Source: Eleginops maclovinus (Eukaryota > Chordata > Actinopteri > Perciformes > Eleginopidae). From it: 64,000 nt of DNA. The notes under the pieces were generated by a model that ran no database searches, was not told where the DNA came from, and saw only the letters and a program-made list of their open reading frames with translations. The DNA lies in contig NC_086366.1 of NCBI RefSeq assembly GCF_036324505.1, positions 16,059,427-16,123,426 of the forward strand. The letters run 5' to 3'. Below are positions 24,601 through 35,467 of this stretch, one piece after another. How positions within the stretch are numbered: the stretch's first letter is position 1; each line of letters starts with the position of its first letter. The translations under genes and the position numbers were made by a program.

Positions 24601-27600
24601 AAAAGTCCCTGTCATCTCTATCTATGAAGGAGAGTGCTGAGTTCATTTTCTAAGCAGCAAACTCAAAGAGATTTATTCATGCCATATGGCTTCAATGAAT
24701 AATTAAATCTGATGTTTTACATGAAAAATAAAAACTTGTCCTATGTCACATGAATTTTGACTTTTAATTTAATATCATTAAGATCAAATTACTCATTTAG
24801 ACATCTTCATTACCTTATAGGGCATCATAACAACCTCAACTGTGGCAATGTTATTGCTTCAGACATAATAGTCCACCTCTGTCTCATGCAGAGTAAATTA
24901 AGGTCGGTATTAAAAGAAAGTGTTTCATATAATAGTACTACAGTGAGTGATTACTAAATACATCAGTCATGCACTTTATCAATATGACATTTTTTATATA
25001 TCTGTTGTCAATGTACAATTTATTGTATATCTGAAGTATTGAGATATACACTAAAGTTGTCGTCCCCCCTGCAATGAAGTGAATTGAGCTTAAAAGTGAG
25101 GACATTTGACTAGATGGATCTGGAGGCTGCCTTTGCGTGAGTTCATGTAGGTGAGTTTCAAGGCTCCATGCCATGGATTTTTGCGCTGCAAAATAGATGA
25201 GTGTTAAGGTTCAGTGGGTGTATGGAATAAAGGCTACCAAGGCCGAGATAAAGGAGGATGCCGCTTAACATGCAGTGGATGGGTGGCAGTGACTAAAGGC
25301 CCCACCTGAGCACAGCAGCACCAAAGAGCAACCCTCATTTCCTCTTCCCAGGCTGACTCTGACAGAGTGTGTTATCGGTGTAGACAGGCAGGCTAAATCA
25401 GGGGTTGAGTAAAGGTTAGAGCTAGTGGTCTGTTACTTCGCCCATGAGGGCAGGCAGGTGAATGTCGGAGCAGCCTGAGTCACAGTGAACACTACAGGGC
25501 GGGGGTGAGTCAACCTGAGGGCACCCGCTGATTTATGCGTTATTAGTTGTGTTCAATGGCGCAATGCCATATTAAACTGAACAGTTCATCTATGAGAACT
25601 GCGTATGTAATCTACAGAGCCGGCCTTATGCTTTTATTTTTATTACAGTGGATATGGTTAAAGTTGCTTATGCAAAGGTGTAGTTTCATTCAGTGGATAA
25701 ATTAGCAGAGCACTTACAGTCGTTGCACACAGAAGAAGTAGAGGTAAGGTACGAGATCAACTAGCAACAAAAACAAAATGTGAGAAATGTTTCTTTCTTA
25801 ATTTCTACGGGTCTGTCAGTGCTTCCCTAGCTAGTATCTTCTATCAGTACAGTATAACATTGTTTGTGGTTCCTTTTAAATAATCCATTGATCTCCATTA
25901 ATTATTAACATGATTTTCTTTGACTGGGAGGAAAATGGGACCCACAAAAATCCATCAAACCCAAAACTTCAATAATAATTGTATCCTCAACAGACCTAAA
26001 GCAAGTAGAGGTAACTTTGTGGACCACAAGTTCATACATTTTTTAGCTTTATTTGTTTTACAACAAATCATTATCAAGCTCTCTGGTAAATTTTCAATCT
26101 TACAATTTTTTACCCCATCTTTCTTTTAATCCAAATTTCAATCTTACATTTTTTTACCCCATCTTTCTTTTACATTGCTTGTCAGTCTTTTGTCTCCTGC
26201 TTTCCCATAATGCTCAGAAAAGGAATTCAGTTGAGTCCTTTACTAAATGAATTGGGGCACTTGGTGTTCAGTGAGTAATACAACCCGCCTTCAATGAATC
26301 CATGGTGTAAAATGTTCCTTTGCGGTGCAGAATTTTTAGCTTAAAGTGCTCTGGATGAGTCATGAACACTGCCTTAAAAAAAATCAACAAACATTTGCTA
26401 ATATAGTGTTCTAACAATATTGTCTTCTATGGCACACTACTTGCCTTTAGGCTCCATACTCATTTCTCCTTCTGTGTTTTCTTGTTAGGTCTCAGTAGAG
26501 AAATAAAATTGTAAATACACAATGTCTTGTTTCCAACTGGCACTTAGAGTAGATCTGGGACTTGGCTATAATTGAGACTATGCAGGATTCCATTAGTTCA
26601 GCTGTCCAACAGGGAGGCAGCCTGTTCAGGCTTCTCTGTGTACTGTATCCGCCACGACAAAAAGCCCTAAACCCAGGAAACCTTGTTTAATATTATTGGT
26701 CTCATTCTGCTTTCTCACAGGGCATGCTTTTGCTGGGGATGTTACGACTGATGCAAAATGTAAATCAGAGAGCAGCTGTTAAGGCACCATACTTGTCTTC
26801 TTATATTGGAAAAGCAAATATGGTGTGATAACAGGCTGACTGTGACGACTCTCTGCTCAGCATTGACAGAGTCTATCCATAAATCCCTCAGTTGGACAAA
26901 AGTGCTTCAGGTTAAACAGCTGTTGTTGCTCTTTCCACACAAGAGTCGAGTGTGTACACAGGAAGAGAGAGAGGTGGATTCGAGCCTTGGGCACCTGCAG
27001 CTCTGCAACTTCAATAGATAACAATAAGTATGCTCAGTGTTTTGGCCCACAGCCCCTTTATTCTCTCTTTCCTTCCACTGTCATTTTTACCAGACTTGTG
27101 ATAGAGGCTGTGTGCTGTGATACCCCATTAATTTCCCCTGGGGCTGATCATTCAATATTCAATAGCTACTGTTATGCAGCACCAACTGTGGATCAAGCCA
27201 CTGAGACTGCTCTCCCTGACCAATATCATCAGAGCTCAAAACAATCTCTGCGAGGGGCTCACAAGATCAGATTGAGACACAGAAAAATAACCTTTTTTCT
27301 CATCCAGTTGTCAGTCAGGCCTAATAATGGTGTTACATACAAAATGTTTGCGCTACATTAATACACATGGAGAAAAAAAAGTAAAGTGGCTGTATTATTG
27401 AGTAACAGACAGGCGGTGACATATTTTAATGGGCTGATCTTTCTCAGTGCATATGTTTAGCAATGAGACATCTTTATGATGTACTGAATGTTCTTTCAAA
27501 ATGTGCCTTATGCCACATGAAACACAGGCAGACATTTTGTTCTCCACCTCTGAAGACAAGCCCGTATTTCTATGAAGTGTTATAGGTGCTAAAATAGTCC

Positions 27601-29915
27601 AAGAAAACTGTGCACGGTTGCTCCTGTAACCACTTTTTTAAAGACAGAATGCCGAGTTTCAGGTACTCCTGAAAGATTAATGTCGTTTTGGGCCAGGTCC
27701 AGAAGAAATGGGAACCGAACTCTGCTGCTTTGTAAAAGAGAGTGTGAATAGAGGTAAGGACTCATGCTTGTTATTGCTTTTACAGTAGCATACATTCACT
27801 GGCTGAGGTGTAAAGCATGAGGGTGAAGCTCAATTGGTGTTTAATATTCTTCTGGTTTAACTGCATAACGACTCGTTTGAGCAATTAACTCTGGCAATGA
27901 CGGCTGAGACGGTGTGAAATCTCTGTAAACACCATGACAGTGTAACTGCTTTACATGTCCAGGAATGCACTGATATGAAAAGAAAGAAGCTAATTGTGAT
28001 TTGATAGCCTTAGCAAATGACTTCCTAACAGGCGGAAGGGCTACGTGCCAGAAATAATCCTGTCTCTGAGATATCGGGTCTACATACACTACACACGATA
28101 GGGTTTTGAGGAAAATGTAATTGCTACGTGACATGTTTATTTCATTAGAAGAAGTGTCGTCTTCTGTCACTAAGAGGTGATGGGTGTTCACAGGTGGATG
28201 GTGGGTGTATAAAAAAAAAGCAATTTCCTAAACATGATCATAATCTGCCGGGGTGAAATTGTAGGGAATACTAAACTCTGACGGCTATGCATGACTATCC
28301 TATGAAGAGAAATTACAGCATCAGTTGTTTTTCACAAGAAAACTTTTGCAATCCTTATCAATGGAGACTGTCCACACAGTTTCATTTGGTATAAAAACGT
28401 GAGATTTTTGTGGAAAATGAAGTATTTCTTTCTCCTTTGTGGTTGCTCTTTGTACATATTCTGTAACATAATTAATAAAAACCATCAAAGTCTAAAATAC
28501 ATCTTACTTGCCTTTATTATTTATTTGGTTAGATCTGTGCAGCTTTGACTTCTTTATACATAGAAATGTTATCAGTCATAAATTATTTTTTCATGGATGA
28601 GAAAATGAATGTGTGGTGTGAAAAGTGTCAACTAATTGAGACTCATGTTCGATGTTAGAGCTGGCCGCCCTGAACAGTTACGTGTAGATGAGGCAGAGAA
28701 AACCTCTCTCTCTAGCTCCCTTTTCATTTGTTACATGCAACTATTTCTTGCATTTTTCATGTGAACATGAGTGCCACACCATGAAGGCCTTCCAGGAAAT
28801 CCTCCATATTCAAATGTGTTGCATGTTTGGAAGAAATAATAATATAATAACAACAGTCTTTGATTTCTGATATTTCCTGTATAAGCAAGCATCCCTAACC
28901 CGCTATTTTGTGTGCCTTAACTAAATATTATATAATAATGATATATTTATATATTTAGTGATTTTGCACCATTCTAAAAGCATGTGTCAAATGATGTTGT
29001 CTATGTGCATAATATCGGGAAGGGTATTATTTTTTTGTCAATACAAAAATGTAATATGAGGGACATCATGCTTCTTTCTTATGCTGTTTGAAATTGGTAG
29101 TGCATAGAGAGTTTCTTGAAGACAGAACTGGGCGGAGGAGTATGATCAAAAAGTCTGTGTCAAGAGTTATAGGCCTACAGTCTTTCTTGTTGTTTTAGAA
29201 ATAAGACACAGCACTGTAGTACTCTCTGAATAAAGCAATTTAAAATCTTGTGAAAGTTTAGCTTTTTTATTTATTTTTTTGTATCCATAATTTGAAACAT
29301 TTATCCATGATTTGCTTCAACCTGAAACGCTGGTTTATTTAAAAATAAATTCATCAAAAGAGTGTTAGGTTTAAATCACAGGAAAACTACACACCGTTGT
29401 ACTGTGTTCTCTTTGTGCCAAGGGCGTATTGATGTTGCTCCCAGAACACAGATCTGCAGGGGAGAGCTTCCATTCAACATTTTATCTTAATAAACTAAGG
29501 GATTCCCTCTTTACTCTGAAAATAGGTTGAATATTGCTGGCATAAAAGATGTTTACTTCAAGAAACATAAGCAAAAGTTCATAGGCTAAAATGGGAAAAT
29601 GTGAAGAGTAGTCCGAAGATCCAGGCTGTTGAAGATGCCTGTAGAGAGGATGTATGACGGAGGGGGAGAGAAAGGAAGACAACAAGTTTAACAGCTTTGC
29701 CCTACCTTGAAAAGACTTCAAATATAAAACTAATTAGTGTGATCTTAACAAACTAAACTAGCAGTGTGTCACTTACGATACCCTGTTAGTACACTGCCAA
29801 CACTGTGAACGCTTGTTGGTGTACTTACCAGAGTGTCAAATTTTGAAGAAAGGAAGCGTTGTGTCATATCGCCAATGTATGTACAGTATACTGGTACCTT
29901 TATAGTTACCACATC
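21667..29915. other. Long non-coding stretch, no gene supported
   Basis: AT-rich sequence with many short frames on both strands, none with a known domain. The longest are 124 codons (26987-27361, plus) and 116 codons (27841-28191, minus), both without plausible splice context. A higher-GC patch at 25.24-25.56 kb has no exon signal I can defend. One local tandem duplication at 26092-26172 is listed separately. Confidence 0.55.
26092..26172. repeat. Two-copy tandem duplication, 44-bp unit
   Basis: The block starting TTTCAATCTTACA and ending CCCCATCTTTCTTTTA occurs at 26092 and again at 26136, nearly identical, differing by an A/T change and the length of the T-run. It is a simple local duplication that overlaps two short spurious frames. 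Confidence 0.85.
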
Positions 29916-29924
29916 TACAGTGAA

Positions 29925-29946
29925 GGAAATAAGTACTTGATCCCCT
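29925..29946. repeat. Outer direct repeat of Tc1-like left end
   Basis: A 22-bp motif containing AAATAAGTACTTGATCCCCT, repeated with a single C/T difference at the inner site. In Tc1-like elements of the IR/DR class such repeats bind the transposase. Confidence 0.7.
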
Positions 29947-30098
29947 GACGATTTTGTTAGTTTTCCCACTTCCAAAGAACTGAACCGTCTGTAATTTTTA
30001 TGGTAGGTTTATTTTAACAGTGAGAGACAGAATATCAAAAAGAAAATCCAGAAATATACATTAAAAAAAAGATATAAATTGATTTGAGTTTAATGGCG

Positions 30099-30120
30099 GG
30101 AAATAAGTATTTGATCCCCT
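30099..30120. repeat. Inner direct repeat of Tc1-like left end
   Basis: Matches the outer repeat except for one base (AAATAAGTATTTGATCCCCT). The spacing of about 174 bp between the two sites is in the range seen for IR/DR-type terminal repeats. Confidence 0.7.
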
Positions 30121-30133
30121 TGCAAAGCATGCC

Positions 30134-30655
30134 TTAGTTCTTGGTGGAGAAAGCCCTGTTGGACAGCACAGAGATCAGATATTTCTTGTAGTTGGTCACC
30201 AGGTTTGCTCACGTCTCAGGAGGGATTTTGGTCCTCTCCTTTCTGCAGATCCTCTCAAAATCCTTAAGGTTTGGAGGCTGATGCTCGGCCGCTGGAAGCT
30301 TCAGCTCCCTCGACACATTTTCTATGGGATGGAGGTCCGGAGACCGGCTAGGCCCCTCCATCACCTTAATGGGCTTCTTCTTTAGCCACTCCTTAGTTGC
30401 CTCCTGTGTAGTTATTGGCTGATCCCTCACCTTTCTCATGATCATTGATGCCCCAAGAGGCGAGATCTTAGATGGTGGAGCCCCAGATTGAAGGCGATTG
30501 ATGGTCAATTTGTGCTTCTTCCATTTTCTAATAATCAAACCAGTTGTCTCTTTCTCACCAAGCTGCTTGCTGGTGGTCGTGTAGCCTATTCCAGCCTTGT
30601 GCAGATCTACAATCTTGTCCCTGATTTCCTTAGACATTAGTTCCACGATCATCAC
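30134..30655 (-). pseudogene. Tc1-like transposase remnant (DDE family)
   Basis: The N-terminal part is well kept: a helix-turn-helix region with [18 protein letters not shown] and an [12 protein letters not shown] segment, then [18 protein letters not shown]. From there the frame jumps straight to a C-terminal segment with [12 protein letters not shown] and RELK. The middle of the protein, which in family members of about 340 residues carries the first two catalytic Asp residues of the DDE triad, is missing; only the Glu of PIEN remains. A stop at 30209 cuts the frame (148 codons), and 24 further family-like codons follow to a TAA at 30134-30136. It cannot encode an active transposase. The N-terminal DNA-binding half could in principle be translated, but nothing shows that it is. 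Confidence 0.85.
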
Positions 30656-30715
30656 AAGACCCGTCTATGGTCTGGCCCTCAGTGGAGAGGTTGTAATCTG
30701 ATTTATTGACTGTGG

Positions 30716-31026
30716 ACATGTCAAGCTCTGTGCTGTATCAGAAACAATGCGCAACGTGTATCAGTATCTCCCGTTACAAAACTCAGAGAGAGTAGATTGC
30801 TGCATGATGTTCAAAAGAGGGGCGTGGCCAGCTTTAGGTCAGCTCAGATTTAAAGCGACAGTCACAGAATCAGCACTTCAGGAACAGGGCTGAAATAGAG
30901 GGGTATGAGGCATGGCTACAATGGGTGACCTGTTTGGTATTTTGAGCAAAACATCTCAGACATGTTTTGTATAGATATGGCCCTTTAATATATTGTTCAA
31001 ATATAGTATAACACGGGAACTTTAAA
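30716..31026 (+). repeat. Interspersed repeat, copy A (about 311 bp)
   Basis: This segment, starting ACATGTCAAGCTCTGTGCTG, recurs at 62807-63117 in the same orientation with few differences over most of its length; similarity fades after about 31000. It contains GGGCGTGGCCAGC and TTTAAAGCGACAGTCACAG. I see no open frame, tRNA-like boxes or clear terminal inverted repeats. It abuts the break in the Tc1-like element, so it either inserted there or was joined by rearrangement. It is probably a fragment of a non-autonomous DNA transposon, but the class is unresolved. Confidence 0.8.
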
Positions 31027-32482
31027 TGCTGGTTTTAGTAAATCTACTTTTTGTCAAATGATTGACTGAAATGCTCTTTGACACTGGTCATTTTGTTAGA
31101 ATACTTTGTTATCAGTACTGCCATACACTATTAATTTCTAATAAGTTATTTTTGCTAAATCCAAAATAAGTAGAATATAGGTACAATAAGGACTTACTAC
31201 AATAGACCCAATGTGATGTACTTAAGAAATCCAGTTATATGAGCTATCAAGCAATTTTTGTATCTGATTCTGCAACAATTATAAACTCATTCTCTAATCA
31301 ATTTACTCAGATGGTGTTTTGGAGCATGAAGCATTTAGCGCTGCTCAAGTTAAAAGGTGTCTGTGTTAGTGAGTGATAAGGACCAGTTGCTTGAGAGCAG
31401 ACAGAACATTGGAAAAGCAGGTAGGGTACAAATTTCTTTGTTCGATTCAGAATACTCATTATGCTCAACCCCTCAAGTTCAGTGATTTTTCAATTTGGTC
31501 AGTAGCTATGGGCAGTGTGAATGAAACAATGTCAGATTCAATACAAGATTTGAATTGCTATCTCATTTAGTCACTGACAAATCTGAACTCATAGTGCTTG
31601 AGTTATTCATCAAAAATTGTATTGTGGTCGCTACCACAAGAAGCTTACATAATTTATGACATGCCTACCAGCACTTCTCAAGCTGTAGATAGCTTTGGAA
31701 CAGGCACCTACGAAAAGTGCAGGGCTATGAAGCCAATTGTCATGGTGGTAAAAAGGTGGAATTTCAACTTTCTGGCCCAAAATGTTGGGCCAAAACTAAA
31801 AATGGCTAAGGGGTGTCTGTAATTAAGCAGACATTTGAGGTAAACCAAATTCCCAGTACAAAAAAAGATTCTTAAATTGTAAAATTCACTTATAGAAAGA
31901 TGAGATTATTCTTCCTTCTCTGGATACTGGAAGTGCGCTTGCTCTGTGGGCTTGTAGATGTGGGCGGTCCAGGTCCTTTTATCACCTGTAATTTGTATTC
32001 AGTTCTCTTCACACATCAATGCTTTGGAAAGACTCTGGCTAGCTGTTTCCCCCTGCTTCCTTTCTTAATGCTAAGCTTACTTTATTCTGGCTGTAGATTT
32101 GAGAACACATATGAGAATAGTGTTTATCCTCTCATTGTTATCAAGCAAGCAAATAAAAAAAGGGTATTATGCAAAAATGTCAAACTCTTCCCCAACAGAA
32201 TGATTCAAATCACCATTGAGAGCTCTCCATTCAGCACTGCACCTCCATAATAATCAGACAGAAAACAAGTTGTTATAGTGGCTGAAATGTGAGTGAGTTC
32301 CTTCAAATGTTTAACCTTTATCGCAATGAATTTATTTCAAACATTGTTTCCCAGCGGAAATTAATTTGTGGTTTGCTGCAGTAGAAACAGAAAGATGATG
32401 CTGAGCAGCTGAGCCTGTTTTAACTTACAGCTGATGACAGGTGCTTTGACAGCTTGTTCTTCTAAATCGATATGAGACGGAG
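31027..32482. other. Non-coding stretch between repeat and Rex3 insertion
   Basis: AT-rich sequence. The longest frame is 116 codons (31900-32250, plus) with a hydrophobic start but no recognised domain; it lies in unremarkable DNA and is not called a gene. Confidence 0.5.
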
Positions 32483-32495
32483 GGATTGAAATTGT
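32483..32495. repeat. Left target-site duplication of Rex3 insertion
   Basis: GGATTGAAATTGT here is repeated exactly at 36016-36028, on the far side of the LINE. The leading GG could also belong to the element tail on the right, so the duplication is 11 to 13 bp. Confidence 0.85.
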
Positions 32496-32657
32496 TGACC
32501 TTTCCGAGAACGAGCACCTTATCGTGGTGGAGAGGTTTGTGTGCCCCGATGAACCTGGGGGCTGTGTTGTCTGGAACCTTGTGTTCCTGGTAGGGTCTCC
32601 CATGGCAAATTGGTCTCAGGTAAGGGGCCAGACTAAGATTGGTTCAAAAAAGACTCC

Positions 32658-33027
32658 ATGAATAACACAATTGGAAGCGAGGATACCCGGCCCGGAGGAA
32701 GCCCGGGGTCCCCTTCTGGAGCCAGGCCCAGAAGGAGGACTCGTCAGCGAGCGTCTGGTGGCCGGGCTTGCCACGGAGCCCGGCCGGGCACAGCCCGAAA
32801 AAGCAATGTGGGCAACACCTCCGCTTCTCCGTCCCGCGGGCCCACCACCTACGGGAAACAACGATGGGGTCGGGTGCGCTGCCAGAAGGGTGGCAGTGAA
32901 AGCAGAGGGTCTCGACTGACCAGACTCAGGCGACAGAAGTTGGCTTTGGGGACGTGGAATGTCACCTCTCTGGGGGGGAAGGAGCCGGAGCTTGTGCGGG
33001 AGGTGGAACGTTACCAGTTGGATCTAG
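32658..33027 (+). pseudogene. Rex3 5' leader and start of endonuclease domain
   Basis: The frame opens with a basic, Gly/Arg/Pro-rich leader of about 95 residues, then reads LALGTWNVTSLGGKEPELVR, the first conserved block of apurinic-like endonucleases (the Asn of TWN is a catalytic-site residue in the family). It is cut after the segment VERYQLDL by the nested SINE at about 33028, after which the frame reads SINE sequence and stops at 33050. The true start codon is uncertain; the ATG at 32658 is the first in frame. Confidence 0.85.
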
Positions 33028-33283
33028 GGCGGTGGTGGCGAAGTCCATAGGGGCTTGGCCTGGGAACTGGAAGGTCACCAGTTCAAGTCCCCGAAAGACC
33101 AAGTGCCACCGTGGTGTCCCTGAGCAAGACACTGGTTACCTACACTGCTCCCCGGGCGCCGTACATAATGGCAGCCCACTGCTCCTAACACTAGGATGGG
33201 TCAAATGCAGAGACCGCATTTCGTTGTCCTAGTACTTGTACTCTGTGCAATGACAATAAAGTTGAATCTTCATCTTCATCTTC
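33028..33283 (+). mobile_element. tRNA-derived SINE nested in Rex3
   Basis: The insert interrupts the endonuclease frame between LDL and VGLTSTHS. It has a tRNA-like head with B box AGTTCAAGTCC near 33082-33092 and then the same body blocks as the SINE at 21341-21661: GAGCAAGACACTGG, CCCCGGGCGCC and GGATGGGTCAAATGCAGAG. It ends with ACAATAAAGTTGAA and a short (ATCTTC)n tail. The exact edges and the target duplication are ambiguous to within a few bases. Because it sits inside the LINE, it inserted after Rex3 did. The family may be V-SINE-like; not resolved. Confidence 0.85.
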
Positions 33284-33600
33284 TGGTGGGGCTCACCTCT
33301 ACGCACAGCGTCGGCTCTGGAACCTTACTTCTGGATAGGGGTTGGACTCTATTCTTCTCCGGAGTTGCCCAAGGTGTGAGGTGCCGAGCGGGTGTGGGGA
33401 TACTCACAAGCCCCCGGTTGAGTGCCGCTTTGTTGGAGTTTACCCCAGTGGACGAAAGGGTGGCCTCCCTACGCCTGCGGGTCATGGGGGGGAAAACTCT
33501 GACTGTTGTGTGTGCTTATGCACCAAACAGCAGTTCAGAGTATTCGGCCTTCTTGGAGACCCTGAAAGAAGTCCTGTATGGGGCTCCTGAAGGGGACTCC
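33284..33600 (+). pseudogene. Rex3 endonuclease, middle part
   Basis: The frame resumes after the SINE with VGLTSTHSVGSG and runs through RAGVGILTSPRLS and LTVVCAYAPNSSSEYSAFLE, all conserved in RTE-type endonucleases. It ends at EGDS, where the family normally continues to the GDFNAH catalytic motif. Here the GDF part is absent and the frame shifts, so a residue of the active site (the Asp of GDFN) is gone. Confidence 0.85.
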
Positions 33601-34904
33601 CAACGCACACGTGGGCAATGATCGAGACACTTGGAGGGGCGTGATTGGGAGGAACGGCCCCCCTGATCTGAACCGGAGTGGTGGTTTGCTACTGGACTTC
33701 TGTGCTAGCCATGGATTGGCCATAACAAACACCATGTTCGAACATAAGGATGCTCATAAGTGTACGTGGTACCAGAGCACCCTAGGCAGAAGGTCCATGA
33801 TCGATTTTGTTATCGTATCATCGGACCTGAGGCCGCATGTTTTGGACACTCGGGTGAAGAGAGGGGCGGAGTTGTCAACTGATCACCATCTGGTAGTGAG
33901 TTGGGTCGAGTGGCGGGGGAAGCCTCTGGACAGACCTGGTAAGCCCAAACGTGTAGTGCGGGTGAACTGGGAACGTCTGGAGGAGTCCCATGTCCAGGAG
34001 GCCTTCAACTCACACCTCCGGCGGAGCTTTTCAGGCATCCCTATAGAGGCTGGGGACATTGAACCAGAGTGGGCGGTGTTCAAAGCCTCCATTGCCGAAG
34101 CTGCGGCAGGGAGCTGTGGTCTCAAGGTCTTAGGTGCCTCAAGGGGCGGTAACCCTCGAACCTCCTGGTGGACACCGGTGGTCAGGGAAGCCATCCGACT
34201 GAAGAAGGAGGCCTTCCGGGATATGTTATCCCTGGGTACTCCTGACGCAGTTGCAAGGTATCGACAGGCCCGAAGGGCAGCAGCCTCAGCCGTGGCCGAG
34301 GCAAAGCAGCGGGTGTGGGAGAAGTTCGGAGAAGCCATGGAGAAGGACTTTCGGTCGGCACCAAAGTTGTTCTGGAAAACCGTCCGACACCTCAGGAGGG
34401 GGAAGCAGGGTACCATCCAAGCTGTGTACAGTAAGGATGGGGCGCTGTTGACCTCAACTGATAGTGTGTTAGGGCGGTGGAAGGAACACTTTGAGGAACT
34501 CCTGAATCCGACAACTCCGCACTCTATGTTAGAGGCGGAGCTGGAGTATGAAGGGGGATCAATTCCAATCTCACGGGGGGAAGTCACTCAGGTAGTTAAA
34601 CAGCTCCACAGTGGCAAAGCCCCGGGGGTGGATGAGATCCGCCCAGAAATGCTGAAGGCTCTGGGTGTTGAGGGACTGTCATGGTTGACACGTCTCATCA
34701 ACATTGCGTGGAAGTCGGAAACAGTACCTAAGGAGTGGCAGACCGGGGTGGTGGTTCCTCTCTTTAAAAAGGGGGATCAGAGGGTGTGTGTCAATTACAG
34801 AGGCATCACATTACTCAGCCTCCCCGGAAAAGTTTACTCTAAGGTACTGGAAAGGAGGGTCCGGCCGATTGTCGAACCTCAGATTGAAGAGGAACAATGC
34901 GGTT
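33601..34904 (+). pseudogene. Rex3 endonuclease end and reverse transcriptase N-terminal part
   Basis: The longest open stretch in the window (open from 33578 to 35020, with Rex3-like residues to about 34904). It begins [14 protein letters not shown] and includes [17 protein letters not shown] and [10 protein letters not shown], the last endonuclease block with the catalytic SDH-type His. A linker follows, then RT motifs: [29 protein letters not shown] and [20 protein letters not shown]. Near 34900 a small deletion (about 2 bp) shifts the frame after EEEQCG; the residues that follow are out of frame. Confidence 0.9.
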
Positions 34905-35456
34905 TGTCCTGGTCGTGGAACGACGGACCAGCTTTTCACTCTCGCAAGGATCCTGGAGGGGGCCTGGGAGTACGCTCATCCGGTCTACATGTGCTTTGTG
35001 GATTTGGAGAAGGCGTATGACCGGGTTCCCAGGGAGATACTGTGGGAGGTGCTGCGGGAGTATGGGGTGAGGGGGTCTCTGCTCCGGGCCATCCAATCTC
35101 TGTACTCTCAAAGCGAGAGCTGTGTCCGGGTCCTCGGCAGCACGTCGGACCGATTTCCGGTGAGGGTTGGCCTCCGCCAGGGCTGCGCTTTGTCACCAAT
35201 CCTGTTTGTGATATTCATGGACAGGATTTCGAGGCGTAGTCGTGAGGGAGGGGGTTTGCAGTTCGGTGGGCTAAGGATTACACCACTGCTTTTTGCAGAT
35301 GATGTGGTCCTAATGGCTTCATCGGTCTGTGACCTTCAGCACTCACTGGATCGGTTCGTGGCCGAGTGTGAAGCGGCTGGGATGAGGATCAGCACCTCCA
35401 AATCTGAGGCCATGGTTCTCAGCAGGAATGGATTGTCCACTCCAGGTAGGGAATGA
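34905..35456 (+). pseudogene. Rex3 reverse transcriptase, catalytic part
   Basis: In the next frame the protein continues [20 protein letters not shown], then [19 protein letters not shown] (RT motif A with the catalytic Asp), GLRQGCALSPILFVIFMDR (motif B) and LLFADDVVLMAS at 35286-35321 (motif C, the FADD catalytic box, intact). The frame ends at 35456 after SKSEAMVLSRNG because of a small indel near 35440. The RT palm residues themselves are preserved, but they are split across frames from the rest of the enzyme. Confidence 0.9.
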
Positions 35457-35467
35457 AGCCTTACCCC

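Larger units (their letters stand above)
29918..30715 (-). mobile_element. Tc1-like DNA transposon, truncated and internally deleted
   Basis: The left end begins CAGTGAAGGAAATAAGTACT immediately after a TA dinucleotide (29916-29917), as expected for Tc1/mariner elements. Two near-identical 22-bp direct repeats, outer at 29925-29946 and inner at 30099-30120, form the left half of an IR/DR-type terminal structure like those of fish Tc1 elements. The minus-strand transposase remnant (30134-30655) lies inside. Sequence that reads as element interior continues to about 30715, where it stops abruptly at an unrelated 310 bp repeat. No right terminal repeat is found beyond that repeat. The copy is therefore dead as an autonomous element. 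Confidence 0.85.

Noticed and set aside
31900..32250. 116-codon plus-strand frame with a hydrophobic N-terminus
   Set aside because: Signal-like start but no mature domain, no splice context, AT-rich neutral surroundings.
33883..34587. 234-codon minus-strand frame
   Set aside because: Lies entirely antisense to the Rex3 coding region; it is a shadow of that frame's codon use.
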